Shown here piece after piece: positions 12,840 to 25,600 of a stretch of 64,000 nt of DNA (positions are counted from its first letter, which is position 1; each line of letters opens with the position of its first letter). Both the position numbers and the translations under genes were made by a program. The notes under the pieces are model-generated. The model was not told the DNA's origin. It saw only the letters and a program-made list of their open reading frames with translations, and ran no database searches. Source of the stretch: Cruorifilaria tuberocauda (Eukaryota > Nematoda > Chromadorea > Rhabditida > Onchocercidae); the NCBI GenBank assembly GCA_013365365.1, contig JABVXU010000158.1, positions 47,580-111,579 of the forward strand, given 5' to 3'.

Positions 12840-15314
12840 ATGGACAAGTGGAAGTGCACGAAGACCTCAGGTGTAGTTTTACTTACTCCTAAGGAAACGA
12901 CCCTTTTGTCAGTATTTCGTACCTCGACAGCATTTCGTATTTGTTTCATCGCCATGCTACTATCCACCGCATCCACTCTTCATAGTGTAATGTTAACAGC
13001 CGATCAACATCAACAAAACGAGGTTGCCGACTGTACACAAACTGATCTCTCATCAGCATCAGGTTATTTCAAATATTCAATATTTCACCATTAGTGTTCG
13101 AAAATATCGTCCTCAGTTGTCATATGCGGCTGCACGTTCACGCATTTCCCCAGACTACTGAGATTTGACACCACATTTCAAATTTCAGTTTTTAATCAAT
13201 GAGATAAAATTTTAAAGCCGTTTTTCAGAAAGCGAACTGTTAAGCTGTAGGCGTCATTATCGCTCCTTACTGCAAAAGATCAATGGCGAACTGGCACGTT
13301 TATCACGTCAGAAACGCTATTCACCCTTATCAGCATCACTACCCAACCTGGGATCGCCATTTTTCATGGATCGTCTTAATACTATACGTTTGTCACGTGA
13401 AGAGGAACTGAATCGTACGCTTGCTGAAGCTAATGACGAAGAAATTCTCCAAAAACGGCGTAGACCATTCATTCCAAGAGTAATATTTTGTGGTGTAAAG
13501 GTTTTGATATTGTTAAAAATTAAAGAGCCCAAAATTTTTGGCCACGTGTAGCATCCCTCATGTCATTTCAGAGAAACAGTACAGCTGAAGAATGTCGCCA
13601 ATTATCGCAACAAGAGTTGGTTACTGAGCTAAAGCAGAAAGGTACATATAACCCCGATTTGATGGCATGGGATGCTTCTGGAATTATTCGTTTCTTGGAT
13701 CGTTCTATTGGTGATCAGTATGAAGTAAGCGTATTACATGTAATATTAGACAGAAAAGTGACGACTAAATTATTTAAAAAATTAGAAATTTTTTAGAATA
13801 TTTAACAACTGACCAATGTTGCAGAGACAATCGAAAACTCGTCCAAGTGTCGAGGAAACAATGGAGCGTAATGTGGAAGCACTGGAACGGATATTGTCGG
13901 AATTGAATATTGAATGTGATGTACGTTCACCTTCGGTAATTTCGCGGCTACAAAATCTGACATCGTAAGAGTTCACTACATATCTCACGTATTCTACTAC
14001 AATCGTCACTTCTTTAAAATTTTCTACTCAAATACTCTTTTTTTAATTTTCGTAAGTGAATAACATATCTTCTAATTTGCTGAGAATCCATTAAAATGAT
14101 GGCATCTGTGCCATTCAGTAACAAACATGGAATCGTTCCGGAGAAGAAAAATCAAAAATAGCACAATAAATTCATAATTTGCATGCTTTTGCAATAATCT
14201 TTTAAATAAGGATGTTAAAGAAAAGTACTGATTTACAGATTCTTACAAGAGAGTCTTATCATAATATCATTATACCGTAAGAATCCATATTTCTCCGGTT
14301 TAGCAATGAAGACCATATTTTGCAATACTTTTGGTAGGTTGTTTCTTTTTTATACTTCCATGTGATAAGTTTAGAAATGTGTATAGGACAGAAAGTCGAC
14401 GAACGGTTATATCGCCATCCATACGTATGATGGATTCCGAGTTAGAGCGAAACAAGCGTGGAACTGCTGAAAGTGTCATCGATTCGTTGATAGCATCGGG
14501 GGCTGTTGATGCTTACACCAAAGGAGATTTAATAATGCGTAAACGCCAGAAACTTATTGGTTATTTTTCGGTTTGCTCTCTTTATACAGGGTTTATCACT
14601 TGCATCTCGGAATTTCTGAAAGTCCTACCGTAGGTTTTTGCTAAGCTAAAAAACTTTCAATAAATTAGTTTCGTTGAAACCTCGAGAAATTATTTTGATA
14701 ACCTAAATGTGTTGCTTGATTATTTGTGTTTAAACTCTAATTTCATAGAAATTTCAGGGGATGTTCACGTGATACCGTTTGGATGTGATAAGCGAGGTGG
14801 TGAGGAAGACGGTTACCTGAGGTTATGTGGTGCTTGTCAGGCAATACGTCGATTACCGGATACATTTTTTCCACCGTTTATTAACGAAGTCATGTGTGAT
14901 GATGACAAAGCTTGTCTTTATTTTTATGATTTCCGTGCGTTTGCGTTTCTTCTCAATTCATCTAAATCACAGCGTGCATTGAAACAGTGTATTTTATTTT
15001 GCTACACAGACTTTAGGTGTAATATCATTGGTCCACTATATTTCTGCAATTGATATCCATACTGTATCATCCTCTGTTTTGTCATGCAATTCTGAATGAT
15101 GAAGTTGTTGTCGAGTTAATTTAGTTGCATTCAAATGAAGAATTACATTTCAGCTCATGGAAAGTGCACGCAGAAGCATATGAATTTCGTTGTGTTGAAG
15201 AACGTTGGTACAGACGATTGTCAGATATGGCAAAAATTCAATCTTAATGTACGAGTTTCCTGCGAATGTTTTGTTGGTTTGTTATTTTGTGATATATTGA
15301 TGAAGATGATGTAA
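12840..15314 (+). CDS. Secreted cystine-knot growth-factor precursor (PTTH/Trunk/Spaetzle/IL-17-like)
   Basis: Seven exons: 12840-13062, 13229-13479, 13572-13724, 13825-13964, 14375-14559, 14758-14934, 15154-15314; all six junctions keep phase and give 429 residues. Residues about 26-48 are a hydrophobic signal-like segment (FRICFIAMLLSTASTL). A long charged prodomain follows (about 50-313) with basic cleavage-like sites RNKR (281-284) and RKR (311-313). The C-terminal 116 residues hold ten Cys (327, 341, 344, 364, 370, 381, 399, 413, 415, 422). Diagnostic features are FFPPFINEVMC (354-364), the FVVLKN strand (388-393) and the terminal VRVSCEC (409-415). The order proline-rich strand-Cys, VLK strand, hydrophobic strand-C-x-C is that of PTTH/Trunk and IL-17 knots; a signal plus prodomain plus about 110-residue knot also fits Spaetzle. 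The exact family is inference. A poly(A) signal AATAAA lies at 15378-15383. Weakest points are the GTGCGT donor after 14934 and the final residues. Confidence 0.82.
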
Positions 15315-15377
15315 ATTTAGCCATTTCGTTATTAAATTTAAGTAATTAAAGTAATTACGATTCAAAGAATTCAAATT

Positions 15378-15383
15378 AATAAA
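15378..15383 (+). promoter_or_regulatory. Poly(A) signal AATAAA
   Basis: Canonical hexamer 64 bases after the stop codon of the cystine-knot gene, a normal nematode 3' UTR distance. It supports 15314 as the true end of that gene. Confidence 0.6.
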
Positions 15384-16760
15384 TCCAAGACCCAATAAGT
15401 AATTTTGTTGAATATGTGCTAGAAAAGAGCAAGACAACACTGCGTGAATCGGACTTGTATTAACACATATCGTTTGATATAGTTACTAGAAATCACTTTT
15501 TAAAGAATTAAAGAAAAATCATCCTCTTTATTGATTATTTTTTAGCAATCATAGCTGAGTCTAGCGCCTAGTCTGTAATGCTGTTGTAAAACATTTGTGA
15601 ATTGAAGACTTTTTGGGCCTGCTTAGCATTTCCTGAGAAATATAATTATTATAACTTGGAACTCATCGTAAATCAGTATTTGCAGATGAGATGTCATTCT
15701 TTGCAAAGTATGTTTGAGAATTGGACTATACAAAGGAACTAGTTTGAAGTGGATGTGAAGCGGTTTATTAAAAACCAACTTGAAATTTCTAATCAGTATT
15801 ACTGGAAAAGAATACACTACCCATTGTCTTCATGCCATAATTTTGTACAGAATTTGTACATAAAATCTAGATTTTGTTCTTTTATCCTTCCTGAACTTAT
15901 CCAATTCTGTGAAATTGAATGATATATTTGAGTAACAACTGTGGTATTTCGATACATCAATATTCGGTTAATATAATACAAAGTGAGGCATTCCACAAAA
16001 TTGGGAAATTATGGTGAATCTTATAATTTCTTTCAAACGCTACTCGACCTTTTCACAGAAACTGTTTCTTCCCTCTTACATGGTTCTCTGAAATGTCTTT
16101 CCTGTGTTTCCACAATGTTTAACATTTTAATCTAATTCAATTTCGTAGATGGAAGATGTAATGGCATTTATGTGAATGCTGCCGTTTTTAGAACAAAAAC
16201 TTTTGTTGTTATTTTTGATTAGATCGACTGGATGTTTTAGTGTTTTGTAGTTATTACGTGTAGTTCAGAAATCTTACCATTTGTTGTCTATTATTACTGT
16301 TAAGTTTTGATGGCCATAGACTCACTTGTTATTGAATCCAACCTATTCCACAGTTTGGTTTGAGATCGGTCAAGTAAGTTGTTTTAAACTGCATTATTGG
16401 AAATTTTAATCATTCAGTCATATTCAAATATATTGGGAAGGATTATGAAAAATTGAGATAAGAGGATGTCCAGTGATCCAATTTATTAACAAATAATGCT
16501 TATTCTATTATAAGATGACGTCAACGACAGGTTCTGGCGTGTAGGGATATTAAAAATGTCCAATGGCAATTAGAAATTGCTCGAAAATTTTTAATCATTT
16601 TAACTCTGATTCATCGATCAGATCGCTAGTTGTTAAAATTCCTATCAGCCAATTTGTGCTTAAGTTTTAAAGTTTCAACTGACAATAAACTGTGTTATTA
16701 TTTTGAAGTTATCCTTTTAATCGCTGTACTCTTACGAGTGAGGCTGTGACGTTGCTTGAG

Positions 16761-16871
16761 ATGTCAGAGATGATTAAACGGCGAAGAAATATGGTTGAAC
16801 AAGTCGTTAAGTACTTCCGAAGAAATATGTACTTAGCAAGTGGTGAAATTAGTAGTCAACCGCTGTCGTTC
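16761..16871 (+). other. Orphan exon-like open frame
   Basis: A 37-codon frame beginning at ATG (MSEMIKRRRNMVEQVV...) and ending exactly at a good splice donor (TTC|GTAAGG). The composition is protein-like and strongly basic in the first half, with KRRR and FRRN, unlike the surrounding AT-rich frames. The frame is also open about 45 bases further upstream. No partner exon was found, and its phase-0 end does not match the phase-1 PKC acceptor at 33547. Family unknown; chance is possible. Confidence 0.3.
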
Positions 16872-17277
16872 GTAAGGAATTCAATGATGAACATTTTGTT
16901 TGAGTGAATAAATGCGAAACAGCCTGGAAGCACCTTTCTCGACTGTTTACAACCGAAATCTGTCTGATTGGAGTTTGCCGATGACTTATGGGTTGATTGA
17001 ACTCATTTTTCAGGATATATTTTATTGCTCCTCTCCTTTTAACACATTATAAATACTGTTTAACTCTAACTTTTAGCCATTCTGGTTCGTTCATTCTAAA
17101 TCTCTTCCATTCTTCGTTATTTGGTTTTAGAAATTTCATTTCTTTCAATGCGACAATGTTTCTGTTGCTGTCTTTAGTCACAATAATTTTTCCGAAATCC
17201 ATAGTATCGTAGAAATCAATTAACTGATTCCTAACTTCAGATGCTTTTCTCGTTCATCTTCATTAGAAACATTATCG

Positions 17278-17307
17278 AATTTTAGGTCAACTTGTTGACC
17301 TAAAATT
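17278..17307. repeat. Perfect 14-bp inverted repeat with AGGTCA/TGACCT half-sites
   Basis: Left arm 17278-17291 (AATTTTAGGTCAAC), two-base spacer TT, right arm 17294-17307. Each arm includes AGGTCA or its complement, so the pair forms an inverted repeat of nuclear-receptor half-sites with six bases between them. It could be a regulatory palindrome or simply a hairpin; there is no neighbouring gene within several kb. Confidence 0.85.
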
Positions 17308-17642
17308 TTTCGTTACATTTTACAATTAACATTTTTCGTTTTAACATTCGCTTAAAGATCTAAAAAAGTTTTGGTTTAATTCTTCCCGAAGTATTCGTCT
17401 GTATACTATGAATTATTACAGTCAATAGAATAAATGTGTTAAACTTGCTTCTGTTTTGTAGGTTTTGGACGAAATATTGTTTAAAAATCCCATCTTGCTC
17501 TTGAACGGTGCAAATAATTATTGTGGTTTTTGAATGATTGAGTTTTGAGTGCTTTTAGGAAAAGATATCTGCAAAATGTTTAAATGAAAATCGAAAAAAA
17601 AGACTTTTCAAGTTTAATATCTGCGGATTTACGATAATGTTA

Positions 17643-17688
17643 AAAACTATATAATGTTAAACTATATAATAAACTATATAATGTTAAG
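17643..17688. repeat. Short tandem AT-rich repeat
   Basis: Three closely spaced copies of a unit resembling AACTATATAAT, the first and third followed by GTTAA. AT-rich local duplication in intergenic DNA with no obvious function. Confidence 0.7.
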
Positions 17689-20600
17689 AACGGAAATTAA
17701 TTTAAGGATTATTGAGTAATACAAAGTGTAGATGATTATATTGAAGTTTCGATAAGTCTTACGAATGATTCTTGAATTCTCTAAATTTTCATTAAAAATG
17801 AAACATGAGGACATCATCTTAAGCTTTTGGTTTATTGTCACTAGATCGATGGAAAAAAACAATTGATAAGCAGCAACATGATTGTGATATATTTTTCGTT
17901 TATTGTTACTTAACTTCTAGACAATAAACAGTTTTATTTTTCAAGCCTTTTGTTCCCTCTGTGTGTAAGTAATTTTTTAAGAAATAAAATTTCATTCATT
18001 CATCATGTACTGATTTCATTGATAAAGCTATATTATTTCACTTACAAGTAGGGCTGATCATGAAATGCTTATGTAATCAGAAAAAAAGTTATGAGATTCT
18101 CAGTTTGATTTGTTTTTCCAAGTTTTTTAAACAATATATCTACGGTGAAGAATGAAACAATCAATGTTTATTTCTCCAGTCCAACTACAACCATTTTTTA
18201 TGAAAGCAAATAAATAGCGAGAAAAAGTAAAATGATGAAGTTAAAGTGGAGAGGCATAATTGTCCTGAGCTATCTTAGCTTCATCTCTCCCCGCAAATTT
18301 GACAAAATTATTAGCACTTTCAAAGTAAATAGATTTGAAAATAGTAAAACAATTTCCTATTTGTTCAGTAGCCCAATAACAACGTTTTTCTTGCTAATTT
18401 GGTTGGAGTCTTTGAAAGCTTATTTCTGGCTTATCAGTCTTTCCCGATTTTGACTTTTGAAAAGCGATAATATCCTGTATTACTTTTCATCGTAATGGTG
18501 CTCACCTTATGGGAGCAAGAATCATTTTGCATATGCTGATCAAATGTTAGTTTTCTTTTTTTACAAAACTTCCTGGCATTCATTTATGAATGAAAGAAAC
18601 AAAAAACAATTGTGAAAGAGCATCTTTCACACTCATAAAATATATTAAGGAGAGATCGGAAATGAGTTGACACTGCTTCGACAGTCTTATTTTTGCAAAA
18701 ATTATTTAGTTGTCTTTCGTTCGGAACAAGTTTTCCTGCAAAGTGCTTTTCGAATTCCGTATTTTAGTGTTGTTGAGAAATAAGTAGCAAGTGAAAGCCA
18801 AGAAGACAGAATTCACTGAAAGAGGCTCATACTCAAAAAAAATTTTGATCCTGCCCTGGATATCAAAACGGTGCGTAAGATCGGTATATCCTGAACAGTT
18901 TTGGTACCCTGTTTTGTTTTTATTTTTTGATGAAATGATTCTGAATAATGAATTATGCAAGATATCACTTAATAAAAATGATTGGATTCGAGCTTTCGAG
19001 AGAGGTTTTAGCGTAAAGTATTTTTGATTGTAGCGATGTTCGACACATCATTTTTGTGCAGGCCTTATTTTATTATAAATGAATTTAAACATAAGCCAAG
19101 ATCCCTCCATGACATCGTTTTTAGTTATTTTGCCACTGGCAGTCTTGATGTATTATTCTTGGCAAAAAGCAGTTAAAGATCCGTCCCCCTCAAAGTTAAA
19201 CACTTCACGGGTTCAATTTTTGTTGTTTCGATTTTCCCGGTTTTTGCGACAATGAAAAAATTATGAGATATGCAGGAATGAATTGAACAGCCTTTTGTTG
19301 ATTGATTTCTCTTGTCCGAAATGATGCACTTATCCATTCGGACTGAACCAACCAAGCCTACTCCTCATGTTATCCTCATTTTTGCATTCAACCTGAGTTC
19401 AGGCGACTTCCTCATGTCTTCCTTTTTCCTATCAGCGAAGATAAAATTGGTTATTAGAAAGAAAGATTTATTTTATCATAAATCTTTGATTGCTACACGA
19501 AATTTAAATGGATTATACAATCGTAGAATGATCCTTAAAGGATCCTGTTGCAATCAGATGCGCTCAAATATCCCGTGAACTTTATTATATGGGTCGTTTA
19601 TGTGGCATTTGTGATGCTGTTCAAAAAGCATTTTGAAGCGCCATTTAAATCTCAAATATTTTATTTCAAGCTGCAAAAGAGCCGTGTCATAAGACCTGGA
19701 TCAAGACGACTCAGTTTGCAGCAATTCTCAGAAAAGTTTGCTGACAAACGCAGATGTTGTGAAGTTACTACCAAATGCTTGGCAACATTTGTCATTTCCC
19801 GCAACCATAACTTGTTAATTGAATGCTAAATATCAAGAGAGATAAGGAGACGAATATAACTACTTGAATTAAAACATTTGTCCGTTTTAATTTTTCACCA
19901 AACTTATGGTTCTGTCTTATAAATTGTTCAATAGCGATACCAGATATAAGCAGTTGAAAAAACTCCTGAATTTGAGATAAAGACTGAATGGATAAGTCTC
20001 TTTCTGTCAGAGTTTTGAAGAAGAAGCTTGATGAATAAGGAATTGGGAATAAGATAATGATATGCCCATAATAGAACAAATCCCACAACGTCCTAATCTT
20101 CTCCATTGTTCTTTTTTCTTCCCACATCCTTGGCTCATTTCTTCCTGTCAAGCCTATTACGATGGCTAACTGTAAGGTATCTCTGCATTGCAAAAATATA
20201 TCTCTTTCTCTCTTTACAACGATCTTTTCCCCAACACTTCACTCTATCTCGCTTTCACAACAAACTTAAATTAATTCTTTTTGTTTACTCATATAATGAG
20301 TACTTCAGTTATGATTTTATTTTATGATGTGAGATCAGACATTGTTCTAACTATTCTTAAGAAACTTTTGTCATTTAGTTGAATTCTGAAGCAATTAATT
20401 ATGGTGCAATGAAGTCGTTTCTGATCTGCGGTTTCTTCATTGATAATTGTTCATATTCGGTCCTGTTCATTTTACTATTCATACGTACTTTCCACTCTCC
20501 ATACAAGTTTCTATTGATTTCTCTCGCCAAAATTTCTAATTTCAGGGATGCATTTCCAATTTATAGAATTTCTTTAAATTGTTTAATTGAATATTTCCCA

Positions 20601-22610
20601 GAATCCTTTTTATATTTAAGATGCTATGAATAAACTTGCTGAAACGCTTCTGTTGTAATTTTAAGAGATTTTGTTCGGCAGTTTCTAGGAAAATTTTCGT
20701 TTCAACCTAAAAGTAAAGTTTTCTTGGTGACTTCGTTCACTCAGATTTGCTGAAAATTGCAAATCTTCCTTTGTCATCACTTTTCCAAATGTTCATTTTT
20801 CATTCTCTAGGTGACTTCTTATCTCTTTCCAAATACTTGCTTCCATTCTTTCAAAAATTCGGTTTTCTTATTTCTAACCTTTGATGTTTTCCTTGTTATT
20901 ATATTTGTCATTGCAACTAACATCGTTCGTTTGCTAATCAAATTAAATTTCACATAACATATCGTTTTACTACTTGAAGAAAGATGCATTTTGTGAATTG
21001 AGTGAATATTATCTTCGGATATTTGCTGCTGCTAAATGCACTTCCTAAATACCCAAAAACTTGATCATGTAAAAAGCACCGGACTGGATGACAAAGACTT
21101 TATTACTTGGATGATTAAATTTCGTACGACTTATGGGATTAGTGGTAGCTAAATTTTAATATGTTAGATTTAAATGTCATTCCATTTTCATGTCTACATA
21201 CTCTGCTAATTACATTGCACAATTGTTGTCTTGTTTCTTCTTCTTGCATGATGTTGTCGATGCCTTTCAGAATAGTTATTTTTGAACAAATTCATGAAAT
21301 TAGTGCATTTGATTGCGTCATTATTGTGATTTCAACCGGAAGTAGTTGAGATTGAATTTGATAATTCTGTTTCCTCAAGTATTGTCCAAAATTTATAGTT
21401 TCCATCTTTATCTTGCTTCCACCTCTTGTCCTTATCATCTCAATTCTTATTATATGGGCTTTTTGCAATATCTGCTTCAAACCATTAAGAATTTAAAACT
21501 AAAATCCAATTGAAATCCGAGGAAATATCTGGAAATCTCAAAATAATGAGAATATATGCCTTTAATATTCTATCATCACAATAAGTTATTATTTTAAAAA
21601 GAAACAACCAGTGATGCGTTTCAAGGAAATAAACAAATATTGGACAGAGGAAAGATGAAGGCATGAACTATTTGCACTGATAATTAATAATTTCAATTCC
21701 AATGATTTTCATATATAGAGCTAAGTAATGCGTTGATTCCTAATAACATGTGTAGTGTTATGTACCATGACAACTATCATTACACGGTAAGATATCTAAT
21801 TATGTTTCTAGAAGTGATGTTCTCATAATTTAGTGATGGAAAGGTGTGGTGATTACAGATGTTTAGAAACTTTTAGGAGCAATAATTTTTACAGTTAAAT
21901 GATAAATGAGGGATGCAAAAATTTTGTGTTAATTTCGGATCAGTTTTAAAAAAACAGAAAAGTTAATTAGAATTGCTGCGGATAAATCCGATTAAATATA
22001 TCAACATTTTTATCGTCAAAAAAGACTTCGAATTTATAATTTGTTTTCTATTATGCGAAAAAAGGCTCTCTTTTTTTATTATGAAATATTAGTAGCTATA
22101 AGCTCGAATTTTTTCATCGACGGCATACTTTATAGAGAGTAATTTAGTGCTTTTTGATGTTTCCTATAAGATCATTATTTTTAGGATTTTTTATTCTGAA
22201 AAGTCGCATCGAAATCACTTTTGCTTCTTCTTATTTATTGCATATTAGTTTTCTTCAGCTTTCTTTCACTTCGACTCTACTATTTGTCCGTTTATTAGAT
22301 ATGAAGCAAATAATTTTGTCAACTTTAGAATCAATTTACAGCTAAGTTATTAGAATTTTTTACTCCCCTAGCTTCTTCTTATGGTGGAAATTAGCAAAGG
22401 AATGAGGCTGAAATGTTACAGACAGATGCTAAGTGTTGAAATCATTGAAAGGAAATCAATCGTCAGAGGCTTAGAAGAGAATCGAAAAATACTGTTACCA
22501 TAACCCATTTATCGTAACATCGAGAAAAATCTAACAGTGTTTGCTCTATATCTCTATTGCTTATCGCCTGACCCTTTCAATTCCGGATGAGAAATCCGCA
22601 CTTATAGATA

Positions 22611-22660
22611 TAGGAGTAATAATATGGAGTACGGAGTAATACGGATACGGGTAATAATAT
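22611..22660. repeat. Imperfect local duplication
   Basis: Related units built on GGAGTAATAATATG and GGGTAATAATATG flank GGAGTACGGAGTAATACGGATAC. A small local duplication in intergenic DNA; nothing suggests a function. Confidence 0.6.
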
Positions 22661-25600
22661 GCATGCTTCATTGAATTTGCTTAATTCAGCTAACTAGTAA
22701 GAGGTTGTAGAGAAATTAAATGAAGGAAGCGTGAACAAAATGTCCATTTGTCTTATTTGGGCTTCTCTTCAGTCTTTTTAGAAAAACGAGAAGGCATGCT
22801 TTCTTTTTACTTTCAGTCCGCAAAATTTCAATTACATACTGTTGATAAAGCCTAGCTACCCTTTTAGTTCTTTATTTTGATCTGAAAATAGCCAAGATTT
22901 GGATATTTCCAATTAAGTATTCGAGAAGATACTTATCTATGGAAGGAGCTTGCATAACTCCGAGTTTTCTTGATTTGGATAAGATTGACGCCTGTAAAAG
23001 GTAAAAGTTGTCGTCAAAAGAAAAAGTGAAGCTAAGAGAAAAGATTGTTCTGCAAGTTTAGTGAGTTCCGGAAACCAATCTTTCGATAATATATAGGAAA
23101 TAGTAAAGGACTCTTTCACTTCTTCCAACCTCTCCTTATCCACTAAATCCTTATTGGCCATTTCATTAAGTGAAACTGCTTTTTAATTTCCGTCATTTAA
23201 TATTTTTGTAAAGATGGCAAGACAAGGCTAGTGTGCTGTTTGGAATCAATTTAACGCAATCTTATCAATCACATTTTATCATTATTATATTTCCGTATGC
23301 TTACTATGCGTGAAAAAGTGTTCAGTTATCGAATGTTTCACGTGAGCTGCGTAAAAGCAGATCTTGGCAGAATTAGATCAGGTGGCTACTTCAGAGTAAG
23401 TCAATGGGACAGGAAAACAAGCAGTTATTGACTACGAAGAGCGTGATGATTAAACATTCATAACTCCATCAGCATGTCGTGCCGCTCCATATCTGATTTG
23501 TTTATACTGTCCAACATGTAGCACGATTGCGACATCTCTTATTGACATCTCCATCACTGCTTGACCGCTTGTGGTTCTGAGAAATTGTTTTGTTTCTACC
23601 ATTTATGAAAAATTATACTGAAAATTCTCTTATCCTTATATGCTTAATTGTTGTTACATTCCTGAAACGAATCCTTTCTTTGAAAAAAGTGTTGACAGAG
23701 TGGAAGGCATCGTCTCTTTCTGAAACATCTTTGAAACAGTGACCGACTTGGCCACTGTTTCTTTCAAAGCAAAGAATATCACATCGTGCTCTTACTCCAA
23801 ATGCGCATGAAAGCGTTTCGATAACGCATAACGCACAACATACTTTCTGGGTTTATTCGAATTCTGGAAATACTTCTGGCTCATCCCTTACTGTTACTCA
23901 CCAAAATGACTGCAATTAAATTATACAAAACGCACTTGAAGGTTGGCATGATGTTTGCTTCGAATATAATTTGAAGTGTGCATGTCTGTGTGTTTGCATT
24001 TCTATGTGTGTGTTTCTGAGGGCGTCGAACATTTAATGCTGAATTTATTTTCCCACCGTTAAGCAGGTGGAAGCCGTGGAACGGTCGACGGGAGGCAGCT
24101 AGCACGATAGTCGTTGGACTGTTTTCGAGCCCATTCGTTTGTTTTGCTGTGAACACAGGTACCGCTGCTTCTTCTCTTTTCCGATTGATTCACACTAATC
24201 CACCACTCCCTCCTCGCTTCCTCCCAAAGGAAGCTTATTTCACTCGCTTAGGTACGCTCATTCCACCTGTCTGTTTTACTCGTCCATCCTATCCCCTGCT
24301 CGTTCCTCCTGTATTTCCTCCAAGAATCACGATTCATTCCTTCTGAAACTTTCAACCCTAATACGAACACAGGACGGATAGAATGCTTTAACAACTCCTC
24401 TCCCTACCAACTTCATCCTCAACTTCACTAAACGAGCAAAGCACAATTTTATTTCCTAAGATAATGATGAGCACTGGAGCATACCGTAATTTTATGAGTG
24501 TAAAATTTGAAGTTGGATAAGATTGCATTGTTGTACGGCAAGAAAGAATTTTAAATTTGAAGATTTCACCTGGTTGTGTGACTGATTGCATTGCATAACA
24601 TCTCATCTGTCTATTGAAATATTTCATCGCTAATCACACCTGATATGACAAAACAAGCAAAATTTTCCCATATAAAAGAGCTGAAATTCCTGAGTTCTTA
24701 TTGATAATTATTTATGAAATAACAATAACTATTATTGTTACTCTATTTTGTAGTTTCCTTATCTCTTTTAGTTAAGAACTGTGCATTCCAAAATTCCTGA
24801 ATAAATGCATGTTTCATACAAGAGAAATAACAATAATATAACACAACGGCATCTGCAGGCATCCTCTTAACTTATGTTCAGATAAATTAAGTTTATGATG
24901 TTAGCTTTAAACCTTGAATTTACTTCAGTTTGAACCCAAATTTCAATTGAATTTGAAACGGTTTACAAAAAAGGAATCTGTTTCCACCATCAGGGAAAGT
25001 AATGTTTAGAATGTCTTCTAGTATAAGGTTTCAAATCCAAATTTTGCCGACTTCCAACATTTTGTTGCTTGACTTTAGGTAGTTTCTTCTTTATTTGTTT
25101 TCCTTTTTTATTAAAAATTCTCAAATGTTGAAGAAACATTACATTAATAATAAAATAAGAGGCAAAGGTAGAAGAAAAGAAGACGAAGTTAATAAAATAT
25201 ATAGGAATGTTTTATCCGTTATTTCTGCATAATTCACGGCGGATAACGAAAATGAATCAAGAGACATAAAAAATTTCAGTAATTAATAAGGAAATCAGTT
25301 CAGGAATTTCTTTCTTTGTATGAACACTCAAAATCCATTTTCATTCCAAAGTAACTTACTTTTCTATATGTTTTTTACTTTCAATTGATTGATTTCAGAT
25401 AAAATTAAACTTTTATCATGAGCATGTATGTACATGTGTATTTGCCAGAACGTAACATATCTCTTAATTAATAAGTTAATCATACCAAGAAAATAACAAT
25501 TCCTCTTTTTTATGAACCTTTATGAAATATGAATCAGATTGAATGCTTATTCTTTTATTCTCAAAACAGTAGATTAATGGAGGGAACTGAAATTCAAAAC

